A stretch of DNA of 64,000 nucleotides, from assembly GCA_045802605.1 (NCBI GenBank), contig JBJMQS010000032.1, positions 62,001 to 126,000 of the forward strand. Direction: 5' to 3'. Of the stretch, positions 29,889-38,684 are shown piece by piece. The stretch's first letter is position 1. Each line of letters starts with the position of its first letter. The notes under the pieces are model-generated. The model was not told the DNA's origin, did not search any database, and was given only the letters and a program-made list of their open reading frames with translations. The position numbers and the translations under genes are program-made. The stretch is from JBJMQS01 sp045802605 (GTDB taxonomy: Bacteria > Planctomycetota > Planctomycetia > Gemmatales > Gemmataceae).

Positions 29889-31243
29889 TTCGGAGTGGTT
29901 ATCTCCCGGAAGAGCACATCCTCGCGATGGAATTGCGCCACGGCCCAGGAGGCGGCGGCGATGACGCATAGCACCATCGAAATCAGCACGGGCACGATGT
30001 AAACCGCAGTGCCTGGTTCCGGCGCGACGCCGAGCAACTTCGTTAATACCAAACAGGTGCCAGTCACCGGTATCAGGCTCGTCGCCCAGCTCAATTCCAT
30101 GTGCGGCATCATGCTCAACAACACGAGCGGCAACACGCCCAGGAATAATGGCAGCAAATAGTACTGACCCTCTTTGGTGCTGCGAGCGAATACTCCGAGC
30201 GCCAGGGACAACGCACTGAACAATCCGGCGAGCGGAATCGCGAGCACGACGCACCAGATGAGGTTTGCCAGTTGCAAAAACGGGCTTTCAAAGAACCTCG
30301 CGGCCAAATAACAAAGCACGCTCATCCAGGCCAGGTTCCACAGGGCTGTCGCCAGTGAGAAGCCGCCCACAGCGAGAAATTTGCCACCCACGATTTCACG
30401 GCGTTTGACCGGGCTCAAAAGTAGCGTCTCCATCGTGCCACGCTCTTTCTCGCCAGCGCAGACGTCGATCGCCGGATGGAGTGCCCCGGCCAAAGCCCAC
30501 ATCACGAGTAGAAATGGGAAGAAGTGGGCGAGTTGCTCGCGCAACGCCTCGGTCGAGCGCTGCAGCGCTGGCTCATCATCTTTTGGACTATGGATCACGA
30601 GCGGAGAATCGAAATCCGCTGGCACGCCGCGATGGGCAAATCGCGCGAGCCGCAGCGATGATTCGTAGCGATCCAGCATGTTGCGCACGCGCCGTTCGGC
30701 AAGCTTCGACGACTCATCGCCTTCGCGGGTCAGCAATTCTATTTTCGCGGGCCTTTCGGTGGACAAGAGTTCGTGGAAATTCGGCGGAATGACGAGCATC
30801 ACATCGATCTGCTTGTTCTCCAGCGGTGTTCGATCATTCGTCGCCAGCGGGATCATCTCCATGATCTCGGCTTCGTGATGCGACGGAAAGAAGCGACTAG
30901 CGAACTTGCCGTCGGCGATTAGGGGTTGGTAGACGCTGATCTCGCTCACAACCCGAGCGGGCTCGGAAATGGCCAATGCGGCGGGCGCCAAGTCGCTCGG
31001 AATAACGGCCCACCAGGCGGCCGAGGGCCGAGGACCGATCCGGCACTTGGGCAATGCATCGACGTTGACGACGCCGACTTTGGATGGATGCTCCAGCGTG
31101 GCGATGTAAAAGTGAATGAAGGCGAGTGCGAAGCCGGGGTAGATTACAACTGGCAAGACGAGCAATAGAATGAGCGAGCGGCGATCGCGGAGCAGATCCC
31201 GAAGTTCTCGCCCCGCGATGAGCCGCACTACCGACCAGTTCAT
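29885..31243 (-). CDS. ABC-2 type permease, NatB-like
   Basis: 452 aa from the ATG at 31243 (GAGGCAGGA upstream). The N-terminal 'VVRLIAGRELRDLLRDRRSL' and first span (about 25-45) are followed by a long external domain (about 50-250). Six C-terminal spans follow, with 'EKERGTMETLLLSPVKRREI' on the first cytoplasmic loop. This is the layout of sodium-efflux NatB and related ABC-2 permeases. No ATPase gene is adjacent, so it must pair with one elsewhere. Its substrate is unknown. Confidence 0.88.
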   Translation of the reverse strand: MNWSVVRLIAGRELRDLLRDRRSLILLLVLPVVIYPGFALAFIHFYIATLEHPSKVGVVNVDALPKCRIGPRPSAAWWAVIPSDLAPAALAISEPARVVSEISVYQPLIADGKFASRFFPSHHEAEIMEMIPLATNDRTPLENKQIDVMLVIPPNFHELLSTERPAKIELLTREGDESSKLAERRVRNMLDRYESSLRLARFAHRGVPADFDSPLVIHSPKDDEPALQRSTEALREQLAHFFPFLLVMWALAGALHPAIDVCAGEKERGTMETLLLSPVKRREIVGGKFLAVGGFSLATALWNLAWMSVLCYLAARFFESPFLQLANLIWCVVLAIPLAGLFSALSLALGVFARSTKEGQYYLLPLFLGVLPLVLLSMMPHMELSWATSLIPVTGTCLVLTKLLGVAPEPGTAVYIVPVLISMVLCVIAAASWAVAQFHREDVLFREITTPK

Positions 31244-31333
31244 TCCTGCCTCAGAATCGTTGACGCGACACAACGCTCAGCGGTCATCTTAGAACGAATG
31301 CCGCTTACCGGCGAAAGCGAGGATCGCACATTC

Positions 31334-33379
31334 ATGACGAGCCCTGTGTTGCGAGCCCGCTGTGGTCAATGTCAAAGTCGTCTGCGCATTCCGCGTGAAT
31401 GGCTCGGCGAGACGGTTCGCTGCAAGAATTGTCGGGCCGTTTACAAGACGCGCATGCGCACGCCGCCGCCCGAATCGATGGCGTTCGCGCCGGACGATAG
31501 GGCTCCGACCGAAGCCTTATCGGACAGCGCCTTCGCCGATCTGCAAATTCAACGGGCGATGCCCTCATCCAAGCCCTCTCGCATTGGCTGGATCATTGCG
31601 ACGTGCTTCGGCTTGAGTCTCGGGGTACTCGGTGTCGTGGGCTTTACAATCCGTGATCGAATGGCAGGCGGCCCGGCTGCGCCGGTCGTTGACAAGTCGC
31701 CGCCGACTCCAGTGACTATGGCCACGCCGCAGCCGGAGAAAAAACCCGCACCTCCGCCGGCGAAGAAAGAAGTCCAATTTCCTCGGCGGATGCTGGCAAT
31801 CTGTGTGAACCAGTACCTCTACGCCAATCCAGTGAGCTTTGGGTTGCCGAAACGCAATGGCAGCGCGCTTTTGGATAAGTTCAACACTCAATTTCGCTTT
31901 CCGAAGGAACAACTCTATTTGCTCAGCGACGCCCGCTCGAATCGCGGCTCTATCCCCCCAACCAAGCCGGTGATTCAGGCGGCCATCGAACAATTTCTCG
32001 CGGGCTCGCGATCGCAGGATCGAATCATCGTGTTGTTTTCCGGGCATGGGGCGGTGATCGAAGGCAAGCCGTATCTCGTGCCGCTCGATGGCGAGTTTGC
32101 CAATCCGGCATCGCTCGTTGAATTCGATTGGCTTTTTCAGAAGCTCAAGGACTCCAAGGCTCGGCAGAAGATTCTGATCGTGGATGTTTGTCGACACGAT
32201 CCGCGCGGAAGTGAGCGGCCCTCAAGCGGCCCTATGGACCCGGAATTTGAAGTGAAGTTGAAAGCGCCGCCCGAGGGTGTGCAAGTCTGGTCGGCCTGTT
32301 CCGCCAAAGAATACTCGTACGACCTGCGGAACCAAGTGTTTGAGGGTTTTGATGTTGATAGCGGCCTCTTTCTCAACCAGATGTTTAACGGCTTCAGCAA
32401 GCTTGGCAGTGCGGAGCCCAAGCCCGATCAGTCGATTCCGATCGATGAGCTCAGCAAGCACGTCAACGCACTGACGAGTGCCATGGCCCAAGGCGTGCTC
32501 AAGCAACCGCAGACGCCATTCTTGGCGGGGGCGGAGAAGACGGATGGCGCAGCATTCAATCCTGCTGACCCACCGGCCCCGCGAATGACACTGCCGAAGC
32601 CGCAGCAATTCGTGCAAGGTGGGGTCGCCGATGCCGCATTGATCAAAGGTATCTTCGAGGAGATCAAGCTTCCGCCGATCAAAGCGGTTGGCCCCGAGGA
32701 TTCGGCCAGCGACGACATTGCCAGTCAGTTGCCTTACTCCGCGGCAGCGATGAAGGGCTACGAGGCCGACGAAACGTTGCGCGAGATTCTCGATCATCCG
32801 GATAAATATCCTGTGCGCTCAGCGGTGCTCCATGCCCATGAAATCTTGGAACGGCACGCCCGGGGTGAGGTGAAGCTCGGACATTCCACGAAGAAAGTGG
32901 GACCCTTACGCCAGACGTTTCTTGGGCCCAACGACGAAAACAAAAAGCGCGGCATCGAACGCGAACAACGGGAAGGCCCAGCCGCCATGGTGATTGAGCT
33001 CGAAGATGCTCTCGAGTCTTTGGCCAAGTTCGAAGCAAAGCGTGCGGAGGAACCATCCACACGCTGGCAAGCACACTTCGATTACGTGCATGCGATGCTC
33101 AAGAGCCGTTATGCGTATGTCAATGAATTCAATTTGATGCTCGGCAAGATCCGCAAGGATGAACTTCCTGCTCTCGATCCCTCTCACAACGGCTGGCGGC
33201 TAACATCGCAGGAGAAGATGGCGAGCCCGAAGGATGTCAAGGAAAAGGCCGAGGAAGCGAAGAAGCTATTCGCGCAAATCATCAAGGATCACCCGGGGAC
33301 GCCGTGGGAAGTACTCGCCAAACGCGAGCGATTGACCGCGCTCGGCCTGACTTGGCAGCCGGCTAGTGTCAAGAAGTGA
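31334..33379 (+). CDS. Membrane-anchored caspase-like (C14) protein with zinc ribbon
   Basis: 681 aa from the ATG at 31334 (GAGGA upstream; an ATG at 31298 is the alternative). A zinc ribbon of MJ0042 type lies at residues about 8-38 ('CGQCQSRLR' and 'CKNCRAVYK'), and a membrane span at about 84-105. A proline-rich linker leads into a C14 peptidase domain (about 150-310) with His238 ('LFSGHGAVIEGKPYL') and Cys286 ('ILIVDVCRHDPRG'). The C-terminal 300 residues are helical and unassigned. The catalytic pair is intact, so proteolysis after a basic or acidic residue is possible. It is convergent with a Ser/Thr kinase gene with no base between the stops. Confidence 0.88.
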   Translation: MTSPVLRARCGQCQSRLRIPREWLGETVRCKNCRAVYKTRMRTPPPESMAFAPDDRAPTEALSDSAFADLQIQRAMPSSKPSRIGWIIATCFGLSLGVLGVVGFTIRDRMAGGPAAPVVDKSPPTPVTMATPQPEKKPAPPPAKKEVQFPRRMLAICVNQYLYANPVSFGLPKRNGSALLDKFNTQFRFPKEQLYLLSDARSNRGSIPPTKPVIQAAIEQFLAGSRSQDRIIVLFSGHGAVIEGKPYLVPLDGEFANPASLVEFDWLFQKLKDSKARQKILIVDVCRHDPRGSERPSSGPMDPEFEVKLKAPPEGVQVWSACSAKEYSYDLRNQVFEGFDVDSGLFLNQMFNGFSKLGSAEPKPDQSIPIDELSKHVNALTSAMAQGVLKQPQTPFLAGAEKTDGAAFNPADPPAPRMTLPKPQQFVQGGVADAALIKGIFEEIKLPPIKAVGPEDSASDDIASQLPYSAAAMKGYEADETLREILDHPDKYPVRSAVLHAHEILERHARGEVKLGHSTKKVGPLRQTFLGPNDENKKRGIEREQREGPAAMVIELEDALESLAKFEAKRAEEPSTRWQAHFDYVHAMLKSRYAYVNEFNLMLGKIRKDELPALDPSHNGWRLTSQEKMASPKDVKEKAEEAKKLFAQIIKDHPGTPWEVLAKRERLTALGLTWQPASVKK

Positions 33380-34816
33380 TTAACGGAACCAGTGTTGCGC
33401 CAGGATTACGAATCCCACGCCAGCGCCGAATGCCGCGACCACGGCGAACAAACCGACTTCGCGAAATCGTGACTTTTGTGGCGCCGGCCCGGTCACCGGC
33501 TCAATAGACGGATTGATGGATGATCCTGTCAAATAGATTGACTCCCATGCAGATCGTTGCGAAGCCGAGATCCGCGACGATGAGCCGCTGCGGATGGCTC
33601 CATAGGGGTTGTCGGCCTTTGATCCAGTACCGCCATACGAACTCGGCGCGCTCGATCGCATTGCAGCCTTGATGTGCGAGCGCTGGATTTGCACGCTGGA
33701 CCGATTCGGCGCAAACAACGGCACGCTACCCCCGGCCGCCGGGCTCAGCTCGGGCATCTCATCCGGGGGCGGCGGATCAATCGGCGTCTGCGTCAAGCGT
33801 TCGAGCGCGGCCGCGACCTCAGCGGGTGATTGGAAGCGCTCGTCGGGGTCTTTCCGCATCATCCGGGCGACGATTTCTTCGAGTCCTTCTGGCAAATGCG
33901 CCCGCATTTGGCTCAGGGGCACCGGGTCTCGCGATTGATGCGCGATCAGTTTTTGCGCGACCGAGCCTTCGGGGAAGGGCGGTTGACCCGTGAGCAAGAA
34001 ATAAAACGTCGCGCCCAAACTATAAATATCGGAGCGAACGTCGGCCGCTCCGCCGTTAAGGGCCTGCTCCGGCGCCACGTAGTCCGCAGTGCCGACCAAA
34101 CCGTGATCGGAATCAGCCGCACCTTCAGGTTTGTCATTGAAGAACCGCGCCAGACCCATGTCGAGCACTTTGACGAGACCGCCCCGGTCCACAAGAATGT
34201 TGCCGGGCTTAATGTCACGATGCACTAAGCTGGCCGTGCGTTGCGCGTAGTCGAGGCCGACCGCGACCTGCTGGATGTAATGGCAGGCGCGAATTGGATC
34301 AAGCGGTCCGCTGCGTTTCAAAATCTCTTGCAAGCTCGAGCCATCGACGAACTCGAGCACCAGGAAATGCACGCCGTGGTCTTCGTCGATATCAAATGCG
34401 CGCACCAAATTCGGATGGTCAAGCCCTGCCACGGCGCGGGCTTCTCGGTAGAAGCGATCCAGCGCGACCGGGTCATCTGCTTGAGCCGTTGGCAGCACCT
34501 TGATCGCCACTCGGCGTCGCATGACTTGATGTTCGCAGAGATACACTTGGCCCATGCCGCCGGAGCCGAGCCGTTCGAGCACAAGGTACTTGCCGATGGT
34601 GAATCTTTTCCAACGTCCCTGCAAGATCTGCTCGGCTTGGAATCGGGTCAACAAGCCGTCGCCCACGAATTTGCCGGCGAAGCGGGAGAGATCCGCGTCT
34701 TGGTTTGAGTTAATGTCGGGGAGATTTTCGAGGTAACAATCGAGCCGATCGTTGCCGACTACGCCGCTGCGGCGGACGAGTTCGACGAATTCGGCTGTGG
34801 AGGTCGGTTCGGCCAT
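33380..34816 (-). CDS. Membrane-anchored Ser/Thr protein kinase (Hanks type)
   Basis: 478 aa. A helical N-terminal domain (about 1-70), frequent in planctomycete kinases, precedes the kinase core. The core has 'LGSGGMGQVYL' (glycine loop, about 83-93), Lys106 ('VAIKVLP'), 'VHRDIKPGNILV' with catalytic Asp201, and the metal site 'VLDMGLARFF' where the usual DFG is DMG. An APE-like box 'YVAPEQALNGG' follows. After a proline/serine-rich linker, one C-terminal span (about 455-473) anchors it with almost no outer part. It should phosphorylate cytoplasmic targets. The caspase-like protein gene next door is a possible partner. Confidence 0.93.
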   Translation of the reverse strand: MAEPTSTAEFVELVRRSGVVGNDRLDCYLENLPDINSNQDADLSRFAGKFVGDGLLTRFQAEQILQGRWKRFTIGKYLVLERLGSGGMGQVYLCEHQVMRRRVAIKVLPTAQADDPVALDRFYREARAVAGLDHPNLVRAFDIDEDHGVHFLVLEFVDGSSLQEILKRSGPLDPIRACHYIQQVAVGLDYAQRTASLVHRDIKPGNILVDRGGLVKVLDMGLARFFNDKPEGAADSDHGLVGTADYVAPEQALNGGAADVRSDIYSLGATFYFLLTGQPPFPEGSVAQKLIAHQSRDPVPLSQMRAHLPEGLEEIVARMMRKDPDERFQSPAEVAAALERLTQTPIDPPPPDEMPELSPAAGGSVPLFAPNRSSVQIQRSHIKAAMRSSAPSSYGGTGSKADNPYGAIRSGSSSRISASQRSAWESIYLTGSSINPSIEPVTGPAPQKSRFREVGLFAVVAAFGAGVGFVILAQHWFR

Positions 34817-34947
34817 CGGGGATCCCTACGCGCGCGGGGGCGTAACGGTTGGTGAAGGAACCACCAAACTCTAGGTCAGGAAACGGCTTCGGACAATTTG
34901 GCTCGGCGCGGTAAGATTTCAGCTTGGAATTCGCCAAGGAGGCGGAT

Positions 34948-37050
34948 GTGAATTCGACCGAAACCCGGCAAATTCGGTGTGTTTGCCCGCACGACTGCCC
35001 GGATACCTGCAGCATGGTCGTCACCGTCCGGGGTGACCGGGCCATCGGCCTGAAGGGTGATCTGGACCATCCTTTCACACGCGGATTCCTGTGCCAAAAG
35101 GTGGCGCGGTATCTCGAACGTGTGTACCATCCAGACCGCTTGCAATTTCCAATGCGTCGTGTTGGTCCGAAGGGACGTGGCGAATTTGTCCGCATCTCCT
35201 GGGATGCCGCGATCGGCGAGATCGCGCAGAGATTCAAAGAGATCGCATTGTCACCCGACGGTCCGCAAGCAATCTTGCCCTACAGCTATGGCGGCACGAT
35301 GGGCGAGCTGCAAGGCGGCAGCCTCGACCGCCGGTTCTTCCATCGCCTCGGCGCATCGCTTTTGGATCGGACGATTTGTGCGACTGCGGGAAGTGTTGGC
35401 TGCGACATCACGCTGGGCACGCGAGCCTTCATCGATCCCGAGTCAATCGTTCACACCAAGACAATCGTCAACTGGGGCTCGAACACGAGCGTGACCAACA
35501 CGCACATGTGGGCCCTCATGCACCGCGCTCGCAAAACAGGCGCGACGATTATCACCATCGATCCGTACCGCTCCCCGACGGCCGCCCGGTCGGACTGGTG
35601 GATACCGATCCGGCCCGGCACCGACGCGGCTCTTGCCCTCGGGGTCATGCATGTGATTTGGCGCGAAGGCTGGCAGGACGACGATTATCTTCAGCAATAC
35701 TGTCTGGGCGTCGATGAACTGCGCGAGCGCGTGCAAAAGGAATACTCACCTTCCCGCGTGGCCCAGATCACGGGATTAGCGATCGCTGATATCGAAAAAC
35801 TCGCGCGCATGCTGGCGCTCGAGCAGCCATCGTGTATCCGGCTCAATTACGGTTTGCAGCGTCATCGTGGCGGCGGAATGGCGGTTCGAACGGTTTGCTG
35901 TTTGCCCGCGATCGTCGGCTCATGGCGGCATGTCGGCGGCGGGGCGATCCTCAGCACGAGCCGCATGTATGCATTTGATCGCGATGGGCTTCAGCGGCCC
36001 GATTTGATTCCGCCGGGCACGCGCACCATCAACATGGTGAAGTTGGCCGAGGCGTTGGCCGGCGAGTTGGCGCCGCCCGCGATCCGGGCACTGTATGTCT
36101 ACAACGCTAACCCTGCTGCGGTGAATCCCGATCAATCGCGGGTGCGGCAAGGACTTAGCCGTGAGGATTTGTTTACGGTGGTGCACGATCAATTTCTGAC
36201 CGACACGGCTCGCTATGCGGACATTGTGCTGCCCGCGACGACGCAACTCGAGCACTTCGACATTCATGGCTCCTATGGCCACTTTTACGTGCAGACCAAT
36301 GAGCCTGCCGTGGCTCCGCTCGCCGAGGCCAAACCGAACACTGAAGTGTTTCGACTGTTAGGCCGGGCTATGGGATTTGAGCCGGAATTATTCAATGCGA
36401 GCGACGAAGAGTTAGCCCGCGAGGCACTGCGCTCGCCAACCAAGCAGGCCCGCTTTCCGCTCCAGGACGTATTCAGTGGTCTGACCCGTGCGGAGTTGAA
36501 GGAGCGTGGACCGGTCCGATTGAATTTGCCAGACAATTTCGCGCCGTTTGCGCAAGGCGGGTTTGATACGCCCTCCGGCAAGTGCGAGTTCTACTCGGCA
36601 GCCCTGGCCGCCCAGGGGCTAGACCCGCTGCCGAACTACACGCCGCCTGCGGAGGATCCGCAGACACGACCCGAACTGGCCTCACGCTTCCCGTTGCAGA
36701 TGGTCAGTCCGCCGCACCCGGCATTTCTCAATTCGACGTTCGCCAATTTGAAGTCGGCCCGCGACCAGGCGATGGAACCGACGGTGGAGTTGTCGGCCGC
36801 CGACGCGACCAAGCGGGGCTTGCGAGATGGCGACCTCGTTCGTGTGTTCAACGACCGCGGAACTTTCCGGGCCGTGCTACGAGTCACTGAGAACGTCCGG
36901 CCCGGTGTCGCGGTCACGCAGGGCTCGTGGTGGGCTCGTGACACTCGCGATGGGGTCAATTGCAACGTCACGACCAGTACAGCGCTCACAGATTTCGGAG
37001 CGGGCGCCACGTTTTTTGACAACCTCGTTCAGGTTGAAGCAGCGCTTTAG
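34948..37050 (+). CDS. Molybdopterin oxidoreductase, 4Fe-4S containing
   Basis: 700 aa from a GTG at 34948 with AAGGAGG 5 bp upstream; an upstream TTG in frame has no such site. The N-terminal cluster motif 'CVCPHDCPDTCSM' with the fourth cysteine in 'GFLCQK' binds 4Fe-4S. The catalytic domains follow, with 'NWGSNTSVTNTHMW', 'TIDPYRSPTA' and a C-terminal cofactor-binding domain (about 590-700, 'DGDLVRVFNDRG'). It belongs to the assimilatory-type DMSO-reductase family of stand-alone members. No Tat signal, electron-transfer subunit or membrane anchor is encoded nearby, so it is probably cytoplasmic. The substrate is unknown. Confidence 0.9.
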   Translation: MNSTETRQIRCVCPHDCPDTCSMVVTVRGDRAIGLKGDLDHPFTRGFLCQKVARYLERVYHPDRLQFPMRRVGPKGRGEFVRISWDAAIGEIAQRFKEIALSPDGPQAILPYSYGGTMGELQGGSLDRRFFHRLGASLLDRTICATAGSVGCDITLGTRAFIDPESIVHTKTIVNWGSNTSVTNTHMWALMHRARKTGATIITIDPYRSPTAARSDWWIPIRPGTDAALALGVMHVIWREGWQDDDYLQQYCLGVDELRERVQKEYSPSRVAQITGLAIADIEKLARMLALEQPSCIRLNYGLQRHRGGGMAVRTVCCLPAIVGSWRHVGGGAILSTSRMYAFDRDGLQRPDLIPPGTRTINMVKLAEALAGELAPPAIRALYVYNANPAAVNPDQSRVRQGLSREDLFTVVHDQFLTDTARYADIVLPATTQLEHFDIHGSYGHFYVQTNEPAVAPLAEAKPNTEVFRLLGRAMGFEPELFNASDEELAREALRSPTKQARFPLQDVFSGLTRAELKERGPVRLNLPDNFAPFAQGGFDTPSGKCEFYSAALAAQGLDPLPNYTPPAEDPQTRPELASRFPLQMVSPPHPAFLNSTFANLKSARDQAMEPTVELSAADATKRGLRDGDLVRVFNDRGTFRAVLRVTENVRPGVAVTQGSWWARDTRDGVNCNVTTSTALTDFGAGATFFDNLVQVEAAL

Positions 37051-37439
37051 CCCGTGGTGTCATACGCCTCGCGCTCGAATGGATTGTCGAAATACGGATC
37101 GTAGCCGCGGTACCAAAGAACCGCACTCCACCCCAAATACGCTGGAAGGAAGAACGGTCCCCACCGCTCGTACTGCCGGATATGGACGTGTTCGTGATCG
37201 CGCGTCGTGTCGAGACAATCTTCATCTCGGCCAAGTATCACGTGACCCAGCGTCATTGCGGCGGCCGATTTCACAAACGGTGTCCCGCGACGAAGGAACG
37301 TGGCGACCAGACCGCCATGGACTTCGATCGCTCCGCGCACAATCCGTGCCCGCCCACCACTGATCCACGCGAGCGGCACGAACGCCAACGCCATCAATGT
37401 GACCGGCGCAGCCCAGACGTAGCCAAGTAAATGTGGCAT
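37047..37439 (-). CDS. Membrane protein with HEHVH motif
   Basis: 130 aa from the ATG at 37439, overlapping the stop of the upstream gene (TGATG). Membrane segments lie at about residues 8-28 and 93-110. Between them 'DTTRDHEHVHIRQYERWG' contains an HExxH-like metal-binding pattern, so it may be a small membrane metalloprotein; peptidase activity is not established. Its last bases overlap the end of the convergent molybdopterin gene by 4 bp. Confidence 0.7.
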   Translation of the reverse strand: MPHLLGYVWAAPVTLMALAFVPLAWISGGRARIVRGAIEVHGGLVATFLRRGTPFVKSAAAMTLGHVILGRDEDCLDTTRDHEHVHIRQYERWGPFFLPAYLGWSAVLWYRGYDPYFDNPFEREAYDTTG

Positions 37440-37996
37440 CACGGTATCGCGGCTGGAGTTTCCACGCGACGGTATTTGACCGGCTCATCGGCAGCAAGTT
37501 TGCCGACCTCAGCGTCGTTGCTGCCATTCTTCACGTAGAGTTCGCTGCGCAAGAAGGTTTTTTCATCGAGGAGTTGAATCCAAAACAGATGTTGGTGCGA
37601 GGTGCCCTTCGAGCGTTTCAAATTCGTCCCATCGCGGAAACGGAAGTTGAATTTGTCACCGTCGCCCGCCGGCACGTATTGCAGCCGCGGTTGGTTGCCC
37701 TGCGGACAATAATGCGTCGCCACGAGAGATTCATCATCCATATGGTAGAGCGTCATAGACTCTCGATTGGGCCCCAGCGCCCATGTTTCCACCAAAACCG
37801 TGTCGCCGGCCGTTAACCGGATATTGATGCGGTGAGTTTTGCCGCCGGGAAACGTGCCTTCCCAATCGCCGACGAGCGTCTTTAGGCGGTCAAACACCTC
37901 GGATGGATCGTTTCGCGATTTGACGTCGTTGGTTGCAACTAACAACCCCGCCGATAGGGCGAACCCTATGGCGGCCGCCAGAAATTTCACATGCAT
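37439..37996 (-). CDS. Secreted beta-barrel protein (DUF1579/THAP4-like)
   Basis: 185 aa from the ATG at 37996 (GGAGG upstream). A signal peptide covers residues 1-22 ('LAAAIGFALSAGLLVA'). The mature part follows a lipocalin-like pattern: 'LKTLVGDWEGTFPGGKTHRI', then 'TVLVETWALGPNRESMTLYH' and 'ATHYCPQGNQPRLQYV'. Related small beta-barrels bind hydrophobic ligands or heme, but no such ligand can be read here. It is translationally coupled to the HEHVH membrane protein gene. Confidence 0.75.
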   Translation of the reverse strand: MHVKFLAAAIGFALSAGLLVATNDVKSRNDPSEVFDRLKTLVGDWEGTFPGGKTHRINIRLTAGDTVLVETWALGPNRESMTLYHMDDESLVATHYCPQGNQPRLQYVPAGDGDKFNFRFRDGTNLKRSKGTSHQHLFWIQLLDEKTFLRSELYVKNGSNDAEVGKLAADEPVKYRRVETPAAIP

Positions 37997-38032
37997 GTGA
38001 TTCCTCCGGATTACTTTGGTCGTCGCGATGCT

Positions 38033-38135
38033 CTTAGGTATCATCCCGAGCCCCGTAAGTGATGACACTTACGGGGCTCGGGACTACACAATGAGCCGCG
38101 GGATGACATTGTGCGCGCTCGGGATCATACCTAAG
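38033..38135. repeat. Compound palindrome (nested inverted repeats)
   Basis: Outer arms 38033-38050 and 38118-38135 (18 bp, one mismatch) enclose a perfect 18-bp hairpin (38044-38061 / 38066-38083) and a smaller one (CACAATG...CATTGTG). The TCATCCCGAG/CTCGGGATGA words link it to the repeat at 2046-2121. It sits between the CoaD end and the beta-barrel gene start. Confidence 0.8.
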
Positions 38136-38149
38136 GCCAAGCCGTATCG

Positions 38150-38680
38150 CTAATCTCGGTCGCTCAATAACCCTGTCGCCGACGGCGGCAACTCGCGCAC
38201 GCGCGCTATCACAGTCGATTCGATCTCGGCCGGGAGGAAGTTTTTGACTTCGCCTCCGAAGGCTGCGATCTGACGGATGAGTGTGCTCGAAAAGTGCGAG
38301 TGCTGCTCCTTCGCCATCAAAAACAGCGTTTCGATTTCCGGATCGAGGTTGGAATTCGTCAGCGACATGTTGAACTCATATTCCATGTCGCTCAACGTGC
38401 GCAGCCCGCGGAGCATGATCCCCGCTCCGACCTCGCGAACGAAACGCACAGATAGCCCCTTGAAGGCCACGACTTCGACGTTGCCGAACGGTTTGCAGAC
38501 CCGTTCGAGCATCTCAACGCGTTCGTCCGACGAGAAATACGGCGCCTTTTCCGGGTTCACGCCGACGCCCACGGTGATGCGCTGAAACAGCCGACTGCCA
38601 CGTCGGATGATATCAACGTGGCCTCTGTGGACAGGGTCGAACGTTCCGGTGTACACAGCCGCTCGCGGATCCAGGGGCAT
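38150..38680 (-). CDS. coaD: Phosphopantetheine adenylyltransferase
   Basis: 176 aa from the ATG at 38680 (GGAGTAGG upstream); the longer open frame overlaps the upstream gene. The nucleotidyltransferase motif 'YTGTFDPVHRGHVDIIRRGS' and 'FSSTLIRQIAAFGGEV' are the two CoaD signatures, with 'GLRTLSDMEYEFNMSLTN' between them. It transfers AMP to 4'-phosphopantetheine in the fourth step of coenzyme A synthesis. It follows the aminotransferase gene by 4 bp and is probably co-transcribed with it. Confidence 0.95.
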   Translation of the reverse strand: MPLDPRAAVYTGTFDPVHRGHVDIIRRGSRLFQRITVGVGVNPEKAPYFSSDERVEMLERVCKPFGNVEVVAFKGLSVRFVREVGAGIMLRGLRTLSDMEYEFNMSLTNSNLDPEIETLFLMAKEQHSHFSSTLIRQIAAFGGEVKNFLPAEIESTVIARVRELPPSATGLLSDRD

Positions 38681-38684
38681 TGAC

